This document shows positions 41,472 to 48,910 of a stretch of DNA of 64,000 nt, piece by piece (positions within the stretch are counted from its first letter, which is position 1; every line of letters begins with the position of its first letter). Origin of the DNA: Streptomyces sp. NBC_00377 (GTDB lineage Bacteria; Actinomycetota; Actinomycetes; Streptomycetales; Streptomycetaceae); assembly GCF_036075115.1 (NCBI RefSeq), contig NZ_CP107958.1:7440001-7504000 (forward strand), given 5' to 3'. The translations under genes were made by a program, and so were the position numbers. The notes under the pieces are model-generated. The model was given only the letters and a program-made list of their open reading frames with translations, did no database searches and had not been told where the DNA came from.

Positions 41472-42637
41472 GAATCGGCATCGTCTGCCCCTACTCCTGG
41501 GACGTTCCCGGCGGCGTCCAGTTCCACATCCGCGACCTCGCCGAGTACTTCATCCGGCTCGGCCACGAGGTGTCCGTGCTGGCCCCGGCCGACGACGACA
41601 CCCCGCTGCCCCCCTACGTCGTCTCGGCCGGCCGCGCGGTCCCGGTTCCGTACAACGGCTCCGTGGCGCGCCTCAACTTCGGCTTCCTGTCGGCCGCGCG
41701 CGTGCGGCGCTGGCTGCACGACGGGGCGTTCGACGTCGTCCACATCCACGAGCCGACCTCGCCCTCGCTCGGCCTGCTGACCTGCTGGGCCGCCTCGGGC
41801 CCGATCGTGGCCACCTTCCACACGTCCAACCCGCGCTCGCGGGCCATGATCGCCGCGTACTCCATCCTCCAGGCCGCCCTGGAGAAGATCAGCGCGCGGA
41901 TCGCGGTCAGCGAGTACGCCCGGCGGACGCTGGTGGAACACCTCGGCGGGGACGCGGTCGTCATCCCCAACGGCGTCGACGTCGACTTCTTCGCCAAGGC
42001 CGAGCCCCGTCCCGAGTGGCAGGGCGGCACCATCGGCTTCGTCGGACGCATCGACGAGCCCCGCAAGGGCCTGCCCGTGCTGATGCGGGCCCTGCCGAAG
42101 ATCTTCGCCGAGCGCCCGGACGCCCGGCTGTTCGTCGCCGGCCGCGGCGACGAGAAGGAGGCGGTGGAGAACCTGCCGAAGGAGCTCCACGCGCGCGTGG
42201 AGTTCCTCGGCATGGTCAGCGACGAGGACAAGGCGCGGTTCCTGCGCAGTGTCGACCTGTACGTCGCGCCCAACACCGGCGGCGAGAGCTTCGGCATCAT
42301 CCTCGTCGAGGCGATGTCGGCCGGGGCCCCGGTGCTCGCCTCCGACCTGGACGCCTTCGCCCAGGTCCTCGACCAGGGAGCGGCCGGTGAACTGTTCGCC
42401 AACGAGGACGCGGACGCCCTCGCCGAGGCGGCGGTGCGGCTCCTGGGCGACCCGGAACGCAGGGCCGAGCTGCGGGAGCGGGGCAGCGCGCACGTACGGC
42501 GCTTCGACTGGTCGACCGTCGGCGCGGACATCCTGTCGGTGTACGAGACGGTCACGGCGGGCGCGGCGGCGGTGGCGGCCGAGGACGACCGGGGATCGGT
42601 GGGTCTGCGGGCCAGGCTCGGGCTGGCACGGGACTGA
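41468..42637 (+). CDS. pimA: Phosphatidylinositol alpha-mannosyltransferase PimA (GT4)
   Basis: This GT-B glycosyltransferase (389 aa) transfers mannose from GDP-mannose to phosphatidylinositol, the first PIM step. It has the N-terminal VCPYSWDVPGGVQFHIRDLAE, typical of PimA, HIHEPTSPS, and the donor-site motif GESFGIILVEAMSAGAPV with the E-x7-E pair. It is a peripheral membrane enzyme with no transmembrane helix. GTG 41468 overlaps the upstream stop by 4 bp. Confidence 0.92.
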   Translation: MRIGIVCPYSWDVPGGVQFHIRDLAEYFIRLGHEVSVLAPADDDTPLPPYVVSAGRAVPVPYNGSVARLNFGFLSAARVRRWLHDGAFDVVHIHEPTSPSLGLLTCWAASGPIVATFHTSNPRSRAMIAAYSILQAALEKISARIAVSEYARRTLVEHLGGDAVVIPNGVDVDFFAKAEPRPEWQGGTIGFVGRIDEPRKGLPVLMRALPKIFAERPDARLFVAGRGDEKEAVENLPKELHARVEFLGMVSDEDKARFLRSVDLYVAPNTGGESFGIILVEAMSAGAPVLASDLDAFAQVLDQGAAGELFANEDADALAEAAVRLLGDPERRAELRERGSAHVRRFDWSTVGADILSVYETVTAGAAAVAAEDDRGSVGLRARLGLARD

Positions 42638-42678
42638 CCGGTCCGCCCCCGTAGGGGTCACGGGTAGCCTTGCCGCCC

Positions 42679-43221
42679 GTGACCGCAACCCTGATCTGGA
42701 CCCTGGTCGTCCTCGTCGCGATCGGCCTCTACCTGAGCTGGACGGCGGGGCGGCTGGACCGGCTGCACGCCCGCATCGACGCCGCCCGCGCCGCACTGGA
42801 CGCGCAACTGCTGCGCCGGGCTTCCGTGGCCCAGGAGCTGGCCACCTCCAAGGTGCTCGACCCGGCCGCCTCGATCGTCCTGTACGAGGCCGCGCACGCG
42901 GCGCGGCAGGCCGAGGAGGAGCAGCGGGAGGTCGCCGAGAGCGACCTCAGCCAGGCCCTGCGGGCCGTCTTCGCGGACGCCCGGCAACTGGACTTCGTGC
43001 GCGAGGCGCCCGGGGGAGACGCGGCGGCCCGTGAGCTCACCGAGGCCGTCCGCCGGGTCCCCATGGCCCGCCGCTTCCACAACGACGCCGTGGGCGCCGT
43101 CCGCAGACTGCGCCAGCACCGCAAGGTCCGCTGGTTCCGGCTGGCCGGCCACGCCCCGTTCCCGATGGCGTTCGAGATGGACGACGAACCGCCGGCCGCC
43201 CTGGCGGACCGCTCGGTCTGA
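42679..43221 (+). CDS. Divergent LemA-like membrane protein
   Basis: The 180-aa protein has one N-terminal helix (LIWTLVVLVAIGLYL), then a long coiled-coil segment. It ends with RRFHNDAVGAVRRLRQ and FPMAFEMDDEPP, which resemble the ARRYYNDAV and PFFE parts of LemA proteins. LemA has a helical bundle outside the membrane and no known catalysis. GTG 42679 lies 8 bp after a -10-like TAGCCT (42665-42670) and no binding site is visible, so it may be leaderless. It follows pimA by 41 bp. Confidence 0.7.
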   Translation: MTATLIWTLVVLVAIGLYLSWTAGRLDRLHARIDAARAALDAQLLRRASVAQELATSKVLDPAASIVLYEAAHAARQAEEEQREVAESDLSQALRAVFADARQLDFVREAPGGDAAARELTEAVRRVPMARRFHNDAVGAVRRLRQHRKVRWFRLAGHAPFPMAFEMDDEPPAALADRSV

Positions 43222-43302
43222 GCCCGGGGGCGACGCGGTCGCCAGGGGCCGGTCCGCGTGATCGAACCAAAAGGATCCACGGGCTTGCCATTGGCCCTTG
43301 CT

Positions 43303-43316
43303 GTGGACTGGTCCAC
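43303..43316 (+). promoter_or_regulatory. Palindrome before pdxS, candidate PdxR operator
   Basis: GTGGACTGGTCCAC is palindromic except for the two central bases, and a further GGATCCAC half-site lies at 43273-43280. It resembles the GTGG(A/T)CTA word I remember for PdxR, the MocR-type activator of pdxST in Corynebacterium. It is 54 bp before the pdxS start. Confidence 0.5.
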
Positions 43317-43369
43317 TCGCGTTTCCTCAGTGCTGCACAAATCCTCTTTTTCGACGAGTGAGGTCACCC

Positions 43370-44281
43370 GTGTCCAGCACGATCTCCGACAACCAGACCC
43401 CCGAGACCGGCACCGCGCGCGTGAAGCGCGGCATGGCCGAGCAGCTCAAGGGCGGCGTGATCATGGACGTCGTCACGCCGGAGCAGGCGAAGATCGCCGA
43501 GGACGCGGGCGCCGTCGCCGTCATGGCGCTGGAGCGGGTCCCGGCCGACATCCGCAAGGACGGCGGCGTGGCCCGGATGTCCGACCCGGACATGATCGAG
43601 GGCATCATCGAAGCCGTCTCGATCCCGGTCATGGCGAAGTCCCGTATCGGCCACTTCGTCGAGGCGCAGGTCCTCCAGTCGCTCGGCGTCGACTACATCG
43701 ACGAGTCCGAGGTCCTCACCCCGGCCGACGAGGTCAACCACAGCGACAAGTTCGCGTTCACGACCCCGTTCGTCTGTGGCGCCACCAACCTGGGCGAGGC
43801 CCTGCGCCGCATCGCCGAGGGCGCCGCGATGATCCGCTCCAAGGGCGAGGCCGGCACCGGCAACGTCGTCGAGGCCGTCCGTCACCTGCGCCAGATCAAG
43901 AACGAGATCGCCCGTCTGCGCGGCTACGACAACAACGAGCTGTACGCCGCCGCCAAGGACCTGCGTGCCCCCTACGAGCTCGTCAAGGAGGTCGCCGAGC
44001 TCGGCAAGCTCCCCGTCGTGCTGTTCTCCGCCGGTGGTGTGGCCACCCCCGCCGACGCCGCGCTGATGCGCCAGCTCGGCGCCGAGGGCGTCTTCGTCGG
44101 CTCCGGCATCTTCAAGTCCGGCGACCCGGCCAAGCGCGCCGCCGCCATCGTGAAGGCCACCACCTTCTACGACGACCCGAAGATCATCGCGGACGCCTCC
44201 CGCAACCTGGGCGAGGCCATGGTCGGCATCAACTGCGACACCCTCCCCGAGGCCGAGCGCTACGCCAACCGCGGCTGGTAA
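43370..44281 (+). CDS. pdxS: Pyridoxal 5'-phosphate synthase lyase subunit PdxS
   Basis: This TIM-barrel synthase (303 aa) makes PLP from ribose 5-phosphate, glyceraldehyde 3-phosphate and ammonia. It has the conserved GGVIMDVVTPEQAKIAED, MAKSRIGHFVEAQ with the Schiff-base Lys, and RSKGEAGTGNVVEAV with the second Lys. GTG 43370 follows GTGAGG at about 7 bp; the open frame from 43298 runs back through the operator. It is followed 7 bp later by pdxT, its ammonia-supplying partner. Confidence 0.97.
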   Translation: MSSTISDNQTPETGTARVKRGMAEQLKGGVIMDVVTPEQAKIAEDAGAVAVMALERVPADIRKDGGVARMSDPDMIEGIIEAVSIPVMAKSRIGHFVEAQVLQSLGVDYIDESEVLTPADEVNHSDKFAFTTPFVCGATNLGEALRRIAEGAAMIRSKGEAGTGNVVEAVRHLRQIKNEIARLRGYDNNELYAAAKDLRAPYELVKEVAELGKLPVVLFSAGGVATPADAALMRQLGAEGVFVGSGIFKSGDPAKRAAAIVKATTFYDDPKIIADASRNLGEAMVGINCDTLPEAERYANRGW

Positions 44282-44288
44282 CGACCCC

Positions 44289-44900
44289 ATGAGTCACGAA
44301 GTCCCTGTCATAGGCGTCCTGGCACTCCAGGGCGACGTGCGGGAGCACCTCGTCGCCCTGGCCGCGGCCGACGCCGTGGCCAGGCCGGTGCGGCGCCCCG
44401 AGGAACTCGCCGAGGTCGACGGTCTCGTCATCCCCGGCGGTGAGTCCACCACCATCTCCAAGCTGGCCGTCCTCTTCGGCGTGATGGAGCCCCTCCGCGC
44501 GCGCGTGCGGGACGCAATGCCCGTCTACGGGACCTGCGCGGGCATGATCATGCTCGCCGACAAGATCCTCGACCCGCGCTCGGGCCAGGAGACCGTCGGC
44601 GGCATCGACATGATCGTGCGCCGCAACGCCTTCGGACGTCAGAACGAGTCCTTCGAAGCCGCCCTCGAGGTGAACGGCATCGCGGGCGACCCCGTCGAGG
44701 GCGTCTTCATCCGCGCCCCCTGGGTCGAGTCCGTCGGCGCCGGGACAGAGGTGCTCGCCGAGCACGAGGGCCACATCGTCGCCGTCCGCCAGGGCAACGC
44801 GCTCGCCACGTCGTTCCACCCGGAACTGACCGGGGACCACCGGGTGCACGGCCTCTTCGTGGACATGGTGCGGGCGAACCGCAGAGCGGCGTCCTTGTAG
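44289..44900 (+). CDS. pdxT: Pyridoxal 5'-phosphate synthase glutaminase subunit PdxT
   Basis: This class I glutaminase (203 aa) releases ammonia for PdxS. It has GVLALQGDVREH, PGGESTTISKL, the nucleophile Cys in YGTCAGMI and the His-Glu pair in SFHPELTGD. PdxS and PdxT form a 12+12 complex in other bacteria. It is co-transcribed with pdxS. Confidence 0.97.
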   Translation: MSHEVPVIGVLALQGDVREHLVALAAADAVARPVRRPEELAEVDGLVIPGGESTTISKLAVLFGVMEPLRARVRDAMPVYGTCAGMIMLADKILDPRSGQETVGGIDMIVRRNAFGRQNESFEAALEVNGIAGDPVEGVFIRAPWVESVGAGTEVLAEHEGHIVAVRQGNALATSFHPELTGDHRVHGLFVDMVRANRRAASL

Positions 44901-44975
44901 GATCTGGGGGTCCCCCTCAGGCTCCGCGAGCCCGGGGAGTTCGTCCAGGTTGGGTTACGCGAAGGAGACAGGCAG

Positions 44976-45728
44976 ATGTCCGGCCACTCTAAATGGGCTA
45001 CGACGAAGCACAAGAAGGCCGTGATCGACGCCAAGCGCGGCAAGCTCTTCGCGAAGATGATCAAGAACATCGAGGTCGCGGCGCGTACCGGTGGCGCGGA
45101 CGTGTCCGGCAACCCGACGCTGTTCGACGCCATCCAGAAGGCCAAGAAGAGCTCGGTCCCGAACAAGAACATCGACTCCGCGGTCAAGCGCGGCGCCGGC
45201 CTCGAGGCCGGCGGCGCCGACTACGAGACGATCATGTACGAGGGCTACGGTCCGAACGGCGTCGCGGTGCTCATCGAGTGCCTCACCGACAACCGCAACC
45301 GCGCCGCCTCCGACGTCCGCGTCGCCATGACCCGCAACGGCGGCTCCATGGCCGACCCGGGCTCGGTGTCGTACCTCTTCAACCGCAAGGGCGTCGTCAT
45401 CGTCCCCAAGGGTGAGCTGGGCGAGGACGACGTGCTCGGCGCGGTCCTCGACGCGGGCGCCGAGGAGGTCAACGACCTCGGTGAGTCCTTCGAGGTCCTC
45501 TCCGAGGCCACCGACCTGGTCGCGGTGCGCACCGCGCTCCAGGAGGCCGGCATCGACTACGACTCCGCCGACGCCAACTTCGTCCCGACCATGCAGGTCG
45601 AGCTCGACGAGGAGGGCGCCCGCAAGATCTTCAAGCTGATCGACGCGCTCGAGGACAGCGACGACGTGCAGAACGTCTTCGCCAACTTCGACGTCAGCGA
45701 CGAGGTCATGGAGAAGGTCGACGCGTAG
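44976..45728 (+). CDS. YebC/PmpR-family protein
   Basis: The 250-aa protein is typical of the family: N-terminal MSGHSKWATTKHKKAVIDAKRGKLF, then the three-domain body (MTRNGGSMADPGSVSYLFNRKG). Members were called DNA-binding regulators; recent work links some to relief of ribosome stalling, as TACO1/YebC do. It lies next to ruvCAB, a very common arrangement. ATG 44976 follows GAAGGAGA. A strong terminator follows. Confidence 0.95.
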   Translation: MSGHSKWATTKHKKAVIDAKRGKLFAKMIKNIEVAARTGGADVSGNPTLFDAIQKAKKSSVPNKNIDSAVKRGAGLEAGGADYETIMYEGYGPNGVAVLIECLTDNRNRAASDVRVAMTRNGGSMADPGSVSYLFNRKGVVIVPKGELGEDDVLGAVLDAGAEEVNDLGESFEVLSEATDLVAVRTALQEAGIDYDSADANFVPTMQVELDEEGARKIFKLIDALEDSDDVQNVFANFDVSDEVMEKVDA

Positions 45729-45750
45729 CGCCGCCGCGCGCTGAGCGGAT

Positions 45751-45786
45751 CGTCGGGCCGGTGGGACACGTCCTACCGGCCCGACG
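45751..45786 (+). terminator. 16-bp stem terminator after yebC
   Basis: CGTCGGGCCGGT (45751-45762) pairs with ACCGGCCCGACG (45775-45786), and the inner GGGA/TCCT extends it to about 16 pairs with one G-U and a CACG loop. It separates yebC from ruvC. Confidence 0.85.
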
Positions 45787-45878
45787 TCGTTGTCGGTGGC
45801 ACCGGATAGCCTGGCGATTGTCGGAGATCACCGGCCACGGACCGCGGCGGCGGTTCAGCCGCGAGGAGGGGAAGGCGC

Positions 45879-46427
45879 GTGCGGGTATTGGGGGTGGACC
45901 CCGGGCTGACGCGATGCGGTGTCGGTGTCGTCGAGGGGGTCGCGGGCCGGCCGCTCACCATGCTCGGCGTGGGCGTCGTACGCACGCCCGCGGACGCCGA
46001 CCTGGGCCGGCGCCTGGTCGGCATCGAACAGGGCATCGAGCGGTGGCTCGACGAGTACCGGCCCGAATACGTCGCCGTGGAACGGGTGTTCAGCCAGCAC
46101 AACGTCCGCACGGTCATGGGCACCGCCCAGGCCAGCGCCGTCGCCATGCTGTGCGCCGCCCGCCGGGGCATCCCCGTCGCCCTGCACACCCCGAGCGAGG
46201 TCAAGGCCGCCGTCACCGGCAGCGGACGCGCGGACAAGGCCCAGGTCGGTGCGATGGTCACCCGGCTGCTGCGGCTCGACGCGCCCCCCAAGCCGGCCGA
46301 CGCCGCCGACGCCCTCGCGCTCGCCATCTGTCACATCTGGCGCGGTCCCGCGCAGAACCGACTCCAGCGGGCCGTCGCCCAGCACGCGGCCACCGCACCG
46401 ACCACATCGAAAGGCCGTACGGCATGA
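45879..46427 (+). CDS. ruvC: Holliday junction resolvase RuvC
   Basis: This endonuclease (182 aa) cuts four-way junctions. It has VLGVDPGLTRCG with the first Asp, VAVERVF with the Glu, and the C-terminal DAADALALA with the last acidic residues. GTG 45879 follows GAGGAGGGG. The stop overlaps ruvA (ATGA), so ruvC, ruvA and ruvB are one operon. No LexA box was found upstream. Confidence 0.97.
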   Translation: MRVLGVDPGLTRCGVGVVEGVAGRPLTMLGVGVVRTPADADLGRRLVGIEQGIERWLDEYRPEYVAVERVFSQHNVRTVMGTAQASAVAMLCAARRGIPVALHTPSEVKAAVTGSGRADKAQVGAMVTRLLRLDAPPKPADAADALALAICHIWRGPAQNRLQRAVAQHAATAPTTSKGRTA

Positions 46428-47029
46428 TCGCCTTCGTCAGCGGCACGGTCGCCGCACTCGCTCCCGACGCGGCCGTGGTCGAGGTGGGCGGCGTGGGCAT
46501 GGCCGTCCAGTGCTCGCCGAACACGCTGTCCACGCTCCGGCTCGGCCGGCCGGCCAAGCTCGCCACCTCCCTCGTCGTACGGGAGGACTCGCTGACCCTG
46601 TACGGCTTCGTGGACGACGACGAGCGTCAGATCTTCGAGCTGCTCCAGACGGCGAGCGGGGTGGGCCCCCGGCTCGCCCAGGCCATGCTGGCGGTGCACG
46701 CGCCGGACGCCCTGCGCCGCGCGGTCGCCACGGGTGACGAGAAGGCCCTCGTCGCGGTGCCGGGCATCGGCAAGAGGGGCGCCCAGAAGCTGCTCCTGGA
46801 GCTGAAGGACCGCCTGGGCGAGCCGCTCGGCGCGCCCGCGGTCGGCGCACCGGTCACCAGCGGCTGGCGCGACCAGCTGCACGCCGCCCTGATCGGCCTC
46901 GGCTACGCGACCCGCGAGGCCGACGAGGCGGTGGCCGCCGTCACCCCGCAGGCCGAGGCCGCCGACGGCGCGCCCCAGGTGGGCCACCTTCTGAAGGCTG
47001 CCCTTCAGACCTTGAACCGCGCCCGCTAG
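46424..47029 (+). CDS. ruvA: Holliday junction branch-migration subunit RuvA
   Basis: This DNA-binding subunit (201 aa) holds the junction open for the RuvB motor. Domain I is an OB fold (MIAFVSGTVAAL, VREDSLTLYGF), domain II has two helix-hairpin-helix motifs (TASGVGPRLAQAML; VPGIGKRGAQKLLLELKD), and domain III is the C-terminal RuvB-binding helix bundle. It overlaps ruvC by 4 bp and ends 9 bp before ruvB. Confidence 0.96.
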   Translation: MIAFVSGTVAALAPDAAVVEVGGVGMAVQCSPNTLSTLRLGRPAKLATSLVVREDSLTLYGFVDDDERQIFELLQTASGVGPRLAQAMLAVHAPDALRRAVATGDEKALVAVPGIGKRGAQKLLLELKDRLGEPLGAPAVGAPVTSGWRDQLHAALIGLGYATREADEAVAAVTPQAEAADGAPQVGHLLKAALQTLNRAR

Positions 47030-47038
47030 GAGACGTCA

Positions 47039-48097
47039 GTGAACTGGGACGACACGACCGAAGAGACCGCCCCCGAGCGGCTGGTCGGCTCTGTCGCCGA
47101 CCGCGAGGACCAGGCCGTCGAAGCCGCCCTGCGCCCCAAGGACCTGGGCGAGTTCATCGGCCAGGAGAAGGTCCGCGAACAGCTCGACCTCGTCCTGCGC
47201 GCCGCACGCGCGCGGGGCGCCACAGCCGACCACGTGCTGCTCTCCGGCGCCCCGGGTCTCGGCAAGACCACCCTCTCGATGATCATCGCCGCCGAGATGG
47301 GCGCCCCGATCCGCATCACCAGCGGCCCGGCCATCCAGCACGCGGGCGACCTCGCGGCGATCCTCTCCTCCCTCCAGGAGGGCGAGGTCCTCTTCCTCGA
47401 CGAGATCCACCGCATGTCGCGGCCCGCCGAGGAGATGCTCTACATGGCGATGGAGGACTTCCGCGTCGACGTCATCGTCGGCAAGGGCCCCGGCGCCACC
47501 GCCATCCCGCTCGAGCTGCCCCCGTTCACCCTGGTCGGGGCCACCACACGGGCGGGTCTGCTGCCGCCCCCGCTGCGCGACCGCTTCGGCTTCACGGCGC
47601 ACATGGAGTTCTACGAGCCGGCCGAACTCCAGCGCGTCATCCACCGCTCGGCCGATCTCCTCGACGTGGAGATCGACACCGACGGCGCCGCCGAGATCGC
47701 CGGCCGCTCCCGGGGCACCCCCCGGATCGCCAACCGGTTGCTGCGCCGGGTACGCGACTACGCGCAGGTCAAGGCCGACGGGCGGATCACCCGCCGGATC
47801 GCGGAGGCCGCGCTGAAGGTCTACGAGGTCGACGGGCGCGGTCTCGACCGCCTCGACCGAGGAGTCCTGGAGGCCCTGCTGAAGCTGTTCGGCGGCGGCC
47901 CGGTCGGCCTCTCCACCCTCGCCGTGGCGGTCGGGGAGGAGCGCGAGACCGTCGAGGAGGTCGCCGAACCCTTCCTGGTGAGGGAGGGGCTGCTCGCGCG
48001 CACCCCGCGGGGGCGGGTGGCGACCCCGGCCGCGTGGGCGCACCTCGGCCTCACCCCGGCCCGGGGAAGTGGACAACAGGACCTGTTCGGGGCGTGA
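47039..48097 (+). CDS. ruvB: Holliday junction branch-migration ATPase RuvB
   Basis: This AAA+ helicase (352 aa) has the N-terminal EAALRPKDLGEFIGQEKV, Walker A GAPGLGKTTL, Walker B LFLDEIHRM, sensor 1 VGATTRAGLL and a C-terminal winged helix (RTPRGRVATPAAWAHLG). It forms hexamers that pull DNA through the RuvA core. GTG start 47039 follows AGGAGA at about 5 bp. Confidence 0.97.
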   Translation: MNWDDTTEETAPERLVGSVADREDQAVEAALRPKDLGEFIGQEKVREQLDLVLRAARARGATADHVLLSGAPGLGKTTLSMIIAAEMGAPIRITSGPAIQHAGDLAAILSSLQEGEVLFLDEIHRMSRPAEEMLYMAMEDFRVDVIVGKGPGATAIPLELPPFTLVGATTRAGLLPPPLRDRFGFTAHMEFYEPAELQRVIHRSADLLDVEIDTDGAAEIAGRSRGTPRIANRLLRRVRDYAQVKADGRITRRIAEAALKVYEVDGRGLDRLDRGVLEALLKLFGGGPVGLSTLAVAVGEERETVEEVAEPFLVREGLLARTPRGRVATPAAWAHLGLTPARGSGQQDLFGA

Positions 48098-48156
48098 CGC
48101 GCGAAGCCGCGGCTCAGGCATTGGCCGGGTCAGGAACCCAGGTGCCATGCTGGGCG

Positions 48157-48186
48157 TTGTTCCCTGCGCGCGGACTCGCTTAGACT
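48157..48186 (+). promoter_or_regulatory. Promoter of the yajC-secDF operon
   Basis: TTGTTC (48157-48162) and TAGACT (48181-48186) are 18 bp apart, close to the housekeeping consensus. The leader to the yajC GTG would be about 80 nt. Confidence 0.6.
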
Positions 48187-48275
48187 CCGCCGATGCCGCC
48201 GTTGTCGGCAGCACACAACCCCCATCATCCATCAGGCCGCTCAACCATCGCGGTCGTCTGAAGGAAGTCCGTCCC

Positions 48276-48776
48276 GTGAGTCCTGTGACCCTCCTCCCGT
48301 TCATCGTGCTCATCGGGGCCATGTTCCTGATGACCCGGTCGGCCAAGAAGAAGCAGCAGCAGGCCGCCGCCATGCGCAGCGACATGCAGCCCGGCAGTGG
48401 TGTCCGCACCATCGGGGGCATGTACGCGACGGTGAAGGAGGTCAACGAGGACACGGTCCTCCTCGACGCCGGTCCGGGCGTCGACCTGCTTTTCGCGAAG
48501 AACTCCATCGGTGCCGTCCTGACCGACGACGAGTACAACCGCATCGTGCACGGCATCGAGCACGACCTGAAGTCCGACTCCGACGTCGTCCCCGACGACG
48601 CCTCCTCCCTCACCGGGTCCGCCGAGAGCGACGACTCCGTCGACGAAGCTGCCGCCTCCGACGACAAGGCCGTCGACCTCGGCAAGAAGGACGCGCACGA
48701 CGAGGCGCCGGAGAAGGCCGCCGAGGCCGACGCAGAGCCGAAGAAGACCGACGGCGACTCCGACGCGCAGAAGTAG
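48276..48776 (+). CDS. yajC: Preprotein translocase subunit YajC
   Basis: The 166-aa protein has one N-terminal membrane helix (TLLPFIVLIGAMFLMT), then the YajC signature (KKKQQQAAAMRSDMQPGSGV, RTIGGMYATVKEV). A long acidic tail with many Asp, Glu and Lys roughly doubles the usual length. GTG 48276 follows GAAGGAAG. YajC binds SecDF, encoded next. Confidence 0.93.
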   Translation: MSPVTLLPFIVLIGAMFLMTRSAKKKQQQAAAMRSDMQPGSGVRTIGGMYATVKEVNEDTVLLDAGPGVDLLFAKNSIGAVLTDDEYNRIVHGIEHDLKSDSDVVPDDASSLTGSAESDDSVDEAAASDDKAVDLGKKDAHDEAPEKAAEADAEPKKTDGDSDAQK

Positions 48777-48910
48777 CACCGTCCCCGGCGTCCACGGGTC
48801 CCACCCGTCCGCGCCGGGGCGCGCTCATCTCGCCAGGGGATCCCGACACCATGTCATGGCCGCTGCCGCGCTGACCCGGCGTGAGGCGGCCCGAGAGGGA
48901 GTACGAGAAG

